From Vampirovibrionales bacterium (GTDB taxonomy: Bacteria > Cyanobacteriota > Vampirovibrionia > Vampirovibrionales > Vampirovibrionaceae), in the NCBI GenBank assembly GCA_016712355.1, contig JADJRF010000005.1, positions 248,001 through 312,000 on the forward strand: a DNA stretch of 64,000 nt, read 5' to 3'. The stretch's first letter is position 1, and every line of letters begins with the position of its first letter. Both the position numbers and the translations under genes were made by a program. The notes under the pieces were generated by a model. That model saw nothing but the letters and a program-made list of their open reading frames with translations, was not told the origin of the DNA and ran no database searches. Below are positions 26,563-35,050 of this stretch, in pieces.

Positions 26563-27047
26563 ACGCGCCCGACGCCGACGCCCTGTCCATCAGCGCCTCT
26601 TATGCCGCCCGTCTGGCCGACGCGGGATTCCCGGTGGAATCGTCAGCGCTCGACGCCTGCGGGGTTGAGATGCTGGACGTCCGCGCCGATGCGCTGCTGG
26701 CGGTCGCAACGTTTCTGCGAGACGTTTGTCAGTTCGACTTGCTGCTGAGCGTCAGCGGCGTCGATCGCAGCGACTACCGCGAATCGCTTGCCCATTTATA
26801 TTCACTCGACACGCATGACACCCTGTGCCTCAGAACACGCGCGGATGACGCCGATCGCGTTGACAGCCTGACCCCGGTGTGGCCGGCCGCCGACTGGCAC
26901 GAGCGCGAGAGCTACGACTTGATGGGCATTGTGTACGAAGGGCACCCGGATTTGCGCCGCATTCTGATGCCAGCCGACTGGATTGGGCATCCGCTGCGCA
27001 AGGACTACGTGGAAAACGATCCCCGTCTGGTATGGAATCACCGCTAA
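26559..27047 (+). CDS. nuoC: Complex I subunit C
   Basis: Peripheral-arm subunit that packs against subunit D. The family signature WHERESYDLMGIVYEGHPDL and RRILMPADWIGHPLRKDY are present in the C-terminal half. The 162 residues are typical for a free-standing subunit (in some bacteria it is fused to D). Starts within the nuoB stop and is followed by nuoD after 25 bases. Confidence 0.95.
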   Translation: MNAPDADALSISASYAARLADAGFPVESSALDACGVEMLDVRADALLAVATFLRDVCQFDLLLSVSGVDRSDYRESLAHLYSLDTHDTLCLRTRADDADRVDSLTPVWPAADWHERESYDLMGIVYEGHPDLRRILMPADWIGHPLRKDYVENDPRLVWNHR

Positions 27048-27072
27048 TGGTGTTACGAAAGCGCTTTTTTTC

Positions 27073-28392
27073 ATGACGACCGCATTACCGCAAGGCATTC
27101 TGGAGACCTTTCAGCCGTCACAAGACGGCGCGACCGAAGATATGGTCGTCAATATCGGGCCCCAGCATCCCAGCACCCACGGCGTACTGCGCCTGGTGAC
27201 GACGCTTGACGGCGAAGTCGTCAAGGCCATGGAGCCGGTCATCGGCTACTTGCACCGCAGCAAGGAGAAAATGGCCGAAACCCGCTCTTATTTTCAGTAT
27301 CAGCCGACGATTGATCGCGTCGAGTATCTCTCTTCTTTTTATGATCATTACGTCTATGTCACGGCGCTGGAGCGCCTGGCGGGGCTTTCCGTTCCACGCC
27401 GCGTGCAGTACCTGCGCATGATCACCATGGAATTAAACCGGATTACCTCTCATTTGCTGTGGTTCGGGACATTTTTGCTCGATTTGGGGGCAAGCAGCCC
27501 GTTTTTCTATGCGTTTCGCGATCGTGAGAAAATTTTCTCTCTGTTGGAGAGCATTACCGGCGCGCGCATGATGTATAACTACTACCGCTTCGGCGGTCTG
27601 AATCAGGATGCGCCGCCCGGCTGGCTCGATGAAGTGCGCCGCGTCATTAATGAATTGCCGCATCGTTTTGACGAATACGAGGCCATCGTCAATAAGAATC
27701 CGATTATTCTGGACCGCTGCGTGGGCGTGGGTATTGTGGACAAGCCGACGCTGCTGGCTTACGGCGTGACCGGTCCTTCGCTGCGGGCGTCCGGCGTGGC
27801 GCAAGATCTCCGCAAGACCAATCCGTATTGCTGCTACGACGAAGTCGACTTCGACGTCCCGACGCAGACGGTCGGCGACGTGTACGCGCGTTACGTCGTG
27901 CGGATGGGCGAAATGCGCGAATCACTGCGCATCGTGCATCAGGCGCTGGATCAGATTCCGGGCGGCGACACGGCGCAAATCAACGCGCTGCGCGCCGAAT
28001 ATCAAGCGATCGCCGATACGGTTGACGCCGCCAAAAAGCGCGTCGCGCTGGCGAAAAAAGCCGAACAAACGCCCAGCCCCGATGATGTGGCGCAAGCGGC
28101 CATTCCCGCGCCGGAGCTGGATTTCGACAGCCGTTTTCAGGGCGCTAAAATCAACCTGCTGACGTGGAAACCGCCTGCGGGAGAAGCGTTTGCGCAAGTG
28201 GAATCGCCTCGCGGGATGCTGGGCTGTTATTTAATCAGCGACGGTTCGCCCAAAGCGTATCGCGTGAAATGGCGAGGGGCCTCGTTTTCGAACCTGTCCA
28301 TCCTGCCTTCGATGATGGTGGGCAATTTGTATCCTGACTTGATGGCCATTTTTGGCAGTCTGGACGTTATTTTACCGGAGGTGGATCGCTAG
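27073..28392 (+). CDS. nuoD: Complex I subunit D, with an extra internal segment
   Basis: 49-kDa-type subunit forming much of the quinone-binding pocket. MVVNIGPQHPSTHGVLRL and HRSKEKMAE near the N-terminus and the C-terminal GSLDVILPEVDR are hallmarks. After RMGEMRESLRIVHQALDQIP the sequence runs through a charged, helix-prone segment (about residues 300-355, with DAAKKRVALAKKAEQTPSPD) before rejoining the family at KPPAGEAFAQVESPRGMLG; this spacing looks about 30 residues longer than in common homologues. The ATG at 27073 starts homology; no strong ribosome site is seen and it may depend on coupling from nuoC. It ends one base before nuoH. Confidence 0.94.
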   Translation: MTTALPQGILETFQPSQDGATEDMVVNIGPQHPSTHGVLRLVTTLDGEVVKAMEPVIGYLHRSKEKMAETRSYFQYQPTIDRVEYLSSFYDHYVYVTALERLAGLSVPRRVQYLRMITMELNRITSHLLWFGTFLLDLGASSPFFYAFRDREKIFSLLESITGARMMYNYYRFGGLNQDAPPGWLDEVRRVINELPHRFDEYEAIVNKNPIILDRCVGVGIVDKPTLLAYGVTGPSLRASGVAQDLRKTNPYCCYDEVDFDVPTQTVGDVYARYVVRMGEMRESLRIVHQALDQIPGGDTAQINALRAEYQAIADTVDAAKKRVALAKKAEQTPSPDDVAQAAIPAPELDFDSRFQGAKINLLTWKPPAGEAFAQVESPRGMLGCYLISDGSPKAYRVKWRGASFSNLSILPSMMVGNLYPDLMAIFGSLDVILPEVDR

Positions 28393-29742
28393 ATGAGCCC
28401 ATTAACGCCCGCGTCCACGCCATTTCAATTGCCCGCCTGGTTTGTCGACCTGCATCAGCGCGTTGGGGTCGACGTTTCGCAAGACGGGGTCCAGGCGATT
28501 ATGCTGCTGGTATGGGCATTTCTGGTGTATGGCGCCATTGCCACGCTCGCGCAGGCGGCGGTTATCTTTATGGTGCTGATGGAGCGCAAGGCACTAGCAT
28601 GGCTGACGCAGCGCAAGGGTCCCAATCGCGTCGGGCCGGCCGGCCTGCTGCAAACTCTGGCCGATGGCGTCAAGCTGCTGTTTAAAGAAGACATTATGAC
28701 GCCGGGCCAGAATAAGGTCTTGTTTACGCTGGCGCCAGCGCTGTTTCTGTTTCCGGTGTTTCCGCTGTTTGCGCTGATTCCGTTTACCGATTACCTCTGG
28801 GGCGTTTCGCTGCCGACCGGCGCGCTGCTGTTGTTCGCCATTTCGTCCATTACCACCGTTGCCGTCGTACTGGCGGGCTGGGCCAGCGATAACAAATACT
28901 CGTTACTGGGCGGGGTCCGCAGCGCGGCTCAGGCCATTAGTTACGAAATCCCGCTGATTATGGCCGCTCTGGCCGTCTGTCTCTTTGCCGGGACGATGAA
29001 TTTACGCGGGATTGTCGAGGCCCAGCAAGGGCCGCTGGGCGCGATCGGCTGGTTTGGCCTGTATCTCACGCCGGTTTCCTTCCTGATTTTTCTGATCGCT
29101 TCTCTGGCCGAGGTCAACCGGATTCCGTTCGATCTCCCGGAAGCGGAAAGCGAGCTGGTCAGCGGTTATAACACCGAGTACAGCGGCATGAAATTCGCCA
29201 TGTACTTTCTGGCCGAATACGCCGCCCTGTTTGTGATGAGCGCGCTGGCCGTGGTGTTTTTCGCGGGCGGCTATCTTTCGCCGCTGGCGGGCGTTCAGTG
29301 GGGAGACATGACCTTTGGGCCGACCCTGGCGCAAAGCGTCGGGCTGGCGCAGTGGGTGGCCGAAGCGACCCGCATGCCGAGTCTGGGCGGCCTGCTGATC
29401 CAACTGGAGATGGCGTTCTGGTTTATTCTGAAAACCTACGGCTTTATCTTCTTTGCGATGTGGATACGCGGAACGTTGCCGCGTCTCAAGCCCGATCAAC
29501 TGATGGGCTTTAGCTGGAAGTTCCTGATTCCGCTGGCGCTGATTAATGTGTTTGTGGTTGCGTTGCAGCGCTTCTGGGCGCCGCCTGCGTCTTCTCTGGC
29601 GGCCTGGGGCGCACAAGCAGCAGCCAACTGGCCGATGGCGCTGGCATGGCTCCTGACGCTCATCGTCGGAATCGGCGGTTTTTACGTCGCCTCGGCGCGC
29701 GCGTTTTCCCGTCGTCTTAATGCGAGGATCGCCCGCTCATGA
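28393..29742 (+). CDS. nuoH: Complex I subunit H
   Basis: Membrane subunit that couples quinone chemistry to the proton channels. Signatures: LMERKALAWLTQRKGPNRVG, GLLQTLADGVKLLFKED, and the acidic-loop motif EVNRIPFDLPEAESELVSGY followed by NTEYSGMKFA. About eight to nine hydrophobic segments. At 449 residues it is longer than the usual 320-350 because of extra N-terminal and C-terminal stretches. Starts immediately after the nuoD stop and ends in a 4-base overlap with nuoI. Confidence 0.95.
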   Translation: MSPLTPASTPFQLPAWFVDLHQRVGVDVSQDGVQAIMLLVWAFLVYGAIATLAQAAVIFMVLMERKALAWLTQRKGPNRVGPAGLLQTLADGVKLLFKEDIMTPGQNKVLFTLAPALFLFPVFPLFALIPFTDYLWGVSLPTGALLLFAISSITTVAVVLAGWASDNKYSLLGGVRSAAQAISYEIPLIMAALAVCLFAGTMNLRGIVEAQQGPLGAIGWFGLYLTPVSFLIFLIASLAEVNRIPFDLPEAESELVSGYNTEYSGMKFAMYFLAEYAALFVMSALAVVFFAGGYLSPLAGVQWGDMTFGPTLAQSVGLAQWVAEATRMPSLGGLLIQLEMAFWFILKTYGFIFFAMWIRGTLPRLKPDQLMGFSWKFLIPLALINVFVVALQRFWAPPASSLAAWGAQAAANWPMALAWLLTLIVGIGGFYVASARAFSRRLNARIARS

Positions 29743-30242
29743 GTTCGCCTCTCCCTCCTCAAGCGCCCCAAGCCCCGTTATTCGGCGGCATGCTGGAAAT
29801 CGGCCGGGGGTTGGCAACGGTGCTCAAGCACTTCGGCCGTCAGCCCGTCACGCTGGAATATCCAGAAGCAATGCCCGAATTAAGCGGGCGCTTCCATGGG
29901 CGGCTCTGCCTGCTGACCAAATCGGACGGCGCGGACCTGTGCATTGGGTGCAAGGCGTGCGCGCGCGTGTGCCCCTGCGTGGATTTGATTCAAATCGAGA
30001 TGCATCGCGACGCCGCCAAGAAGCCGGTGATTGACCGCTTTACCATTGATATGGGTCGTTGTATCTTTTGTGGGAACTGCACCGAGGTCTGTCCGGTCGA
30101 TTGCATTAAGATGCTGCCGGATTTCGAGCTGGCGGATTACTCGCGCGAGGCGCTGACGCTGGATAAGTTCGACCTCACGCTGGATGGCGCGCAATCGGAC
30201 GAATGGCGTCGCACGCATGGATTGACGCCCACGGTCGATTAA
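29739..30242 (+). CDS. nuoI: Complex I subunit I (2 x 4Fe-4S)
   Basis: Ferredoxin-like subunit carrying clusters N6a and N6b. The two CxxCxxCxxxC motifs are complete: Cys68, 71, 74, 78 (CIGCKACARVCP) and Cys108, 111, 114, 118 (CIFCGNCTEVCP). In complexes without the NADH module this subunit is the presumed entry point for ferredoxin electrons. 167 residues, normal length, starting within the nuoH stop codon. Confidence 0.95.
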   Translation: MSSPLPPQAPQAPLFGGMLEIGRGLATVLKHFGRQPVTLEYPEAMPELSGRFHGRLCLLTKSDGADLCIGCKACARVCPCVDLIQIEMHRDAAKKPVIDRFTIDMGRCIFCGNCTEVCPVDCIKMLPDFELADYSREALTLDKFDLTLDGAQSDEWRRTHGLTPTVD

Positions 30243-30278
30243 GCTGGTTGACGGCAAGGGAAAGGGGCCTCGCCCTCT

Positions 30279-30953
30279 ATGTTACTCGTTGAAAGTCTGA
30301 TTTTCTGGATCTTCGCCGCGATTGCCGTGGCAGGCGCGCTCGGCGTCGTGTTCCATCGCAGCGTGGTCATGGCGGCCCTGTTTTTAATCGCCGCTTTTAT
30401 GGGCGTGGCAGGGCTTTTTGTGTTAAACAACGCGGATTTTCTGGCAGTGGCTCAAGTGCTGGTATATGCCGTCGGCTTAACCATCGTGCTGTTGTTTGGC
30501 GTGATGTGTACCGGGGATCGAGCAATTGTCGACGCGCCTGATGCGGCCAAACGGGTTCTGTGGCGCAGCGCGCTGGGATTTTTGACCGCAGGCGCCTTAT
30601 TGGGGTTGCTGTTACCCGCCGCGCGCTTCTCGTTTACCACCGGCGCAATGTCTGCCGAGGTCATCGCGCGCTTTCAGAGCGAGGGCAGCACCGCCATGTT
30701 GGGCGAACTGCTGATGACGCGCTATGCGCTGCCTTTTGAGATCGCCTCGGTTCTGCTGCTGGCGGCCATGGTCGGGGCGATTGTGATTGCCAAGAAGACG
30801 TTAAATGAGGTGAAGGCCGCCCAGGCCGCTGGCGTCAAATTCGCCATTGGAAATGCGCCGCTGGCCCAGGACGCCGCGCCCGCGTTCAATCGCGCGACAT
30901 TTCACCATAAGGACCCCGCCGCCGTCGCCTCCTCCGTTAAAGGAATCTCGTGA
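30279..30953 (+). CDS. nuoJ: Complex I subunit J
   Basis: Membrane subunit with five hydrophobic segments. The N-terminal part (FWIFAAIAVAGALGVVFHRS, then FVLNNADFLAVAQVLVYAVG) and the LLLAAMVGAIVIAKK segment are typical; the AEFLA-type motif reads ADFLA here. The 224 residues include a hydrophilic C-terminal tail of about 50. Ends in a 4-base overlap with nuoK. Confidence 0.93.
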   Translation: MLLVESLIFWIFAAIAVAGALGVVFHRSVVMAALFLIAAFMGVAGLFVLNNADFLAVAQVLVYAVGLTIVLLFGVMCTGDRAIVDAPDAAKRVLWRSALGFLTAGALLGLLLPAARFSFTTGAMSAEVIARFQSEGSTAMLGELLMTRYALPFEIASVLLLAAMVGAIVIAKKTLNEVKAAQAAGVKFAIGNAPLAQDAAPAFNRATFHHKDPAAVASSVKGIS

Positions 30954-31315
30954 TGACGCCTGCGCCTGAATCGTTCGCCGCCCTGTTCGGCCCCATTACC
31001 CTGACGCATTATCTGGCGTTGGCCGCCACGTTGTTCGCCATCGGGCTGGCCGGTCTGCTCACCAGTCGCAACGCCATTCGAGCGCTGATGTCGCTGGAAC
31101 TGATGCTCAATTCGGTGAATATTAATCTGGTGGCGCTGAATAATTTCCTGGCGCCGCAGCTTAATGGCGCCGCGCTGCTCAATGGCCATGTCTTTGCGAT
31201 CTTTATCCTGACGGTTTCCGCCGCTGAGGCCGCCGTCGGTCTCGCGCTGATTCTGGCGCTGTTTCGCCAGCGTAAAACCGTGGATATGGATGCGTTTACG
31301 ACCCTCAAAGGGTAG
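30950..31315 (+). CDS. nuoK: Complex I subunit K
   Basis: Small three-helix membrane subunit related to MnhC. The conserved SLELMLNSVNINLVAL has the first buried Glu, and ILTVSAAEAAVGLALILALF the second. The 121 residues include a slightly long N-terminus. Starts in the nuoJ stop codon; 48 bases separate it from nuoL. Confidence 0.94.
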   Translation: MMTPAPESFAALFGPITLTHYLALAATLFAIGLAGLLTSRNAIRALMSLELMLNSVNINLVALNNFLAPQLNGAALLNGHVFAIFILTVSAAEAAVGLALILALFRQRKTVDMDAFTTLKG

Positions 31316-31363
31316 TCGGACTTACCTCCTAACGATTTCGTTTCAACTAAAGGAACTCCGCCG

Positions 31364-33349
31364 GTGTCTCTGGAAACCCTCGCTCTGTGGTTCACGCAGC
31401 GTCCATGGCTTATCCCCGTCTATCCGCTCGCGGCGTTTCTGGCAATTGCCCTGATTGGGGGCCTGTTTGCGACGTCTGCCTCGCCCCGGATTCGGGCGGC
31501 GGCGCGCGCAGGGGCAATGGGAGCCACGATTCTCGCCACCACGCTGGGATTGTTGCATACCCTGCCGCTGGTCGCGCAATTGCTCAGCGGCGCGCTTCAG
31601 ACCGTTGAGATCAACGCGCCCTGGCTCCAGGCTGGCTTTTTCACGATTTCAGTCGGCTATCTGATCGATCCCCTCTCGGTCATGATGCTGCTGGTCGTCA
31701 CGTTTATCAGCCTGCTGATTCAGATTTATACGCACGGCTACATGCGTCATGATGACGGGTACGCGCGTTTCTACGGCTATCTGGCCCTGTTTAACTTCTC
31801 GATGCTGGGGCTGGTGCTCAGTACAAATCTGGTCCAGATGTATATTTTCTGGGAATTGGTCGGCGTGTCGAGCTATCTGCTGATTGGCTTCTGGTTCACG
31901 CGACCGGCGGCGGCGGGCGCTGCGGTCAAAGCCTTTCTCATGAACCGGGTCGGCGACTTCGGCCTGTTGCTGGGGATTCTGACCTTTCTGTTTTTCACCT
32001 GGCACTGGTGGGTGGAGTGGCAGATCGCCGCGCCGGGCAATGCCATGTTATCGTTTAGCGGCATCAATGCGCTGGTCGCGCAGCACCCGGCGTTCCTGTC
32101 AGCGATTCCCCTGACCCTGATTGCCCTGCTGTTGTTTATGGGGCCGATGGCGAAAAGCGCCCAGGTTCCGCTGCATACGTGGCTGCCGGACGCGATGGAA
32201 GGCCCAACGCCCATTAGCGCGCTGATTCACGCGGCAACGATGGTCGCCGCCGGCGTTTATCTCGTGGCGCGGCTGTATCCTGTGTTTCAGCTTTCGCCGC
32301 AGGCCATGAGCGCGGTCGCTATCATTGGGGTGATCACAGCCGTTCTGGCGGCCACGATTGCGCTGACACAAACCGATATCAAAAAGGCGCTGGCGTATTC
32401 GACCTGCTCGCAACTGGGTTTTATGATGGCGGCCATGGGCTGCGGCGCATTTGCGGCAGGCCTGTTCCATTTGTTTACCCACGCTTTCTTTAAAGCCATG
32501 TTGTTTTTAGGTTCTGGCAGCGTGATTCATGCCTGCGAAAATGAGCAGGATATGCGTCGGATGGGCGGCTTACTTAAGAAACTCCCCATTACCGGCTGGA
32601 CGTATTTGATCGGAACGGTTTCGATTTCCGGCCTGCTTCTCACCAGTGGGTTCTGGTCAAAAGATATGATTCTGGCGGGGGCGCAAGCATACTCTGCGCC
32701 CATTTTCTGGATTTTAACCGCCACGGCGGGCGTGACGGCGTTTTATATGTTCCGCACGTTCTTTATGACGTTTCTCGGCGCCTATCGCGGCGAGGCGCAT
32801 GTGCATCACGAGTCGCCTTCAATGGTCCTGCCGCTGGTCGTACTGGCCGCGCCGTCGTTGCTCATCGGCTATCTGTTATCCGGTCAGGCGGGCGATATTC
32901 CGTCGTTTGCCTCGCTGATCCAACCGGCGATTCCCGTCAGCGGTCTGTCGCATCACGGGGGATTTTCGCATGAGCAGATTGGCTGGCTGTCGTCGCTGGT
33001 GGCTTTGGCGGGCGCTGCGCTGGCCGCCGCCTTCTACTGGAAGCCGTGGACGCATGTCCCGCACGCCATTCGCTCCGCCTTGTCGCCTGTTTACACGTTA
33101 TTTGCCCGCAAATGGTACTTCGATGAAGCCTATAACTGGCTGGCGCAACGCGCTTACCTGGCTATTGCCAACGCAAGCGCCGCGTTTGATCGACACATCG
33201 TTGACGGGGCAGTGAATCTGACCGGGCGCTCGACAATGGGCGCAGGCGGCGCGCTGCGATATCTGCAAACCGGCCGCGCGCAAGCCTATCTTACCCTGTT
33301 GTTTCTCGGCATGACGGCGCTGGTCGTTGTTCTGCTCGCCTGGCGATAA
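31364..33349 (+). CDS. nuoL: Complex I subunit L (proton-pumping)
   Basis: Largest antiporter-like membrane subunit, with the long lateral helix at its C-terminus. Signatures: FWELVGVSSYLLIGFWF, GPMAKSAQVPLHTWLPDAME with the key Lys, PTPISALIHAATMVAAGVYL, and KKALAYSTCSQLGFM. 661 residues, normal. The start is GTG at 31364 with AAAGGA nine bases upstream. nuoM follows after 18 bases. Confidence 0.95.
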   Translation: MSLETLALWFTQRPWLIPVYPLAAFLAIALIGGLFATSASPRIRAAARAGAMGATILATTLGLLHTLPLVAQLLSGALQTVEINAPWLQAGFFTISVGYLIDPLSVMMLLVVTFISLLIQIYTHGYMRHDDGYARFYGYLALFNFSMLGLVLSTNLVQMYIFWELVGVSSYLLIGFWFTRPAAAGAAVKAFLMNRVGDFGLLLGILTFLFFTWHWWVEWQIAAPGNAMLSFSGINALVAQHPAFLSAIPLTLIALLLFMGPMAKSAQVPLHTWLPDAMEGPTPISALIHAATMVAAGVYLVARLYPVFQLSPQAMSAVAIIGVITAVLAATIALTQTDIKKALAYSTCSQLGFMMAAMGCGAFAAGLFHLFTHAFFKAMLFLGSGSVIHACENEQDMRRMGGLLKKLPITGWTYLIGTVSISGLLLTSGFWSKDMILAGAQAYSAPIFWILTATAGVTAFYMFRTFFMTFLGAYRGEAHVHHESPSMVLPLVVLAAPSLLIGYLLSGQAGDIPSFASLIQPAIPVSGLSHHGGFSHEQIGWLSSLVALAGAALAAAFYWKPWTHVPHAIRSALSPVYTLFARKWYFDEAYNWLAQRAYLAIANASAAFDRHIVDGAVNLTGRSTMGAGGALRYLQTGRAQAYLTLLFLGMTALVVVLLAWR

Positions 33350-33367
33350 AGGAGTTCCGCGCGTCCT

Positions 33368-35050
33368 ATGACCATCCCTTATTACGCGACGCTGATTTTT
33401 CTGCCGCTGGCGTTTGCGGCCATTATTCCCTTCATCAAACCGTCTGCCGACGGCGGTCGCAACTTGCACGTTTTTGGCATCGGCGCGTCCGCGTTGCTGT
33501 TTCTGTACTCGATGATTGCCTGGAATGCGCCAGCGCTGCCGCCTGCAGAAACATGGCGCTGGTTACCCGGTCTGGGCATCCATTTTGCCGTTGGAGCCGA
33601 CGGTTTGTCGATGACGATGGTCACACTGACAACGCTGCTGGTCGCGTTGGCCTGCGTGGCGAGCGTTTCCAGCATCCATAAACGCCTGAAGCTTTATTAC
33701 GCCATGTTATTCACGCTGACCAGCGCCATTCTGGGCGTGTTTCTGGCGCGGGATTTGTTCTGCTTCTTTTTGTTCTACGAGCTTGAGCTGATCCCGATGT
33801 ACCTGCTAATCGCCATCTGGGGCGGCCCGCGCAAGGACTACGCCGCCACCAAGTTCGTGCTGTATACGCTGTTCGGCTCTATCTTTCTGGTCGCCGCTAT
33901 TTTAGGCCTGTACGTCCACGGGCGCGCCATCGGCCTGAATCCAGAGAATCTGTTTCTGTTTGAAAGCGTCAAGGCGTCGATTCCCTTCCTGGCGTCCGGC
34001 GCGCAATTGCTCGTATTTGCCGGCTTTTTTATCGCGTTTGCGGTGAAATTACCGGTGGTTCCGCTGCATACCTGGCTTCCAGACGCCCATGTAGAGGCGC
34101 CAACGCCGGTGAGCATGCTGCTGGCGGGCGTCCTGCTCAAAATGGGCGCTTACGGGATGCTGCGTTTCTGCTGGGAATTTCTGCCGGGAGCGGCGCACCA
34201 GTTTTCGCCGTGGATCGCGCTGCTGGCGGTGATTAATATCGTCTATGCCGCTGGCGTCGCCATGGTTCAGAAAGATTTAAAGAAGCTGGTGGCCTATAGC
34301 AGCGTCAGTCATATGGGATTCGTCTTGCTGGGTCTGGCCGCCATGAATGCCGCCGGGTTCAATGGCGCTGTATTTGTGATGTTTGCCCATGGCCTGGTCA
34401 GCGCCGCTTTGTTTATGTGCGTCGGCACGCTGTACGTGCGCACGCACACGCGGGCAATCGCCGATTACGGCGGCTTGGGCAAGCAGGTTCCGGCATTGTT
34501 CTATTATTTTATGTTTATGTCGCTGGCGAGCCTAGGGCTGCCCCTGCTGGTGAATTTCGCCAGCGAAACCCTCGTATTTTACGGCGCGTTTCTGTCGCGG
34601 GCGTTTACCGTCGCGTGGGCAACGGCTTCCGGTCCGAATTTGGTTTGGACGATGCAGATTGCCACTGCGTTGGCGGCGATCGGCGTGATTCTGGGCGCGG
34701 CTTATATGCTGTGGATGCTGCAACGCGTCTTCTTTGGCCCTCTTAAAGAACGCTGGACGGGCCTTACGGACGCGACGCTGAGTGAAACGTTCGTATTAGG
34801 CGCATTGAGCGCGTTTGTCCTGCTATACGGACTCTTCCCGCAATGGTTAACGCGTCATTTTGAGCCGGATGTCACGGCGATGGCTGAGCGCTTTGCGTTT
34901 ATGCCGACCCATCGCCAGATCATCGGCGCTCAGGCGCCTGATGCGCCGGTGACGATGGCGGACGCCGCCGTTTCTTCTTCGACTGTTTCTGCTTCACAGC
35001 TTCCTTCAGTTGCTCATTCCCCCTTGCCTCAGGAGACGAACGCCCCATGA
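33368..35050 (+). CDS. nuoM: Complex I subunit M (proton-pumping)
   Basis: Antiporter-like membrane subunit. FFLFYELELIPMYLLIAIWG, KLPVVPLHTWLPDAHVEAPT, and KKLVAYSSVSHMGFVLLGL are the family hallmarks, with the channel Glu in YELELIP. The 560-residue length includes a Ser/Ala-rich hydrophilic tail of about 45 residues not usual in the family. AAGGAG precedes the ATG. Ends in a 4-base overlap with nuoN. Confidence 0.95.
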   Translation: MTIPYYATLIFLPLAFAAIIPFIKPSADGGRNLHVFGIGASALLFLYSMIAWNAPALPPAETWRWLPGLGIHFAVGADGLSMTMVTLTTLLVALACVASVSSIHKRLKLYYAMLFTLTSAILGVFLARDLFCFFLFYELELIPMYLLIAIWGGPRKDYAATKFVLYTLFGSIFLVAAILGLYVHGRAIGLNPENLFLFESVKASIPFLASGAQLLVFAGFFIAFAVKLPVVPLHTWLPDAHVEAPTPVSMLLAGVLLKMGAYGMLRFCWEFLPGAAHQFSPWIALLAVINIVYAAGVAMVQKDLKKLVAYSSVSHMGFVLLGLAAMNAAGFNGAVFVMFAHGLVSAALFMCVGTLYVRTHTRAIADYGGLGKQVPALFYYFMFMSLASLGLPLLVNFASETLVFYGAFLSRAFTVAWATASGPNLVWTMQIATALAAIGVILGAAYMLWMLQRVFFGPLKERWTGLTDATLSETFVLGALSAFVLLYGLFPQWLTRHFEPDVTAMAERFAFMPTHRQIIGAQAPDAPVTMADAAVSSSTVSASQLPSVAHSPLPQETNAP

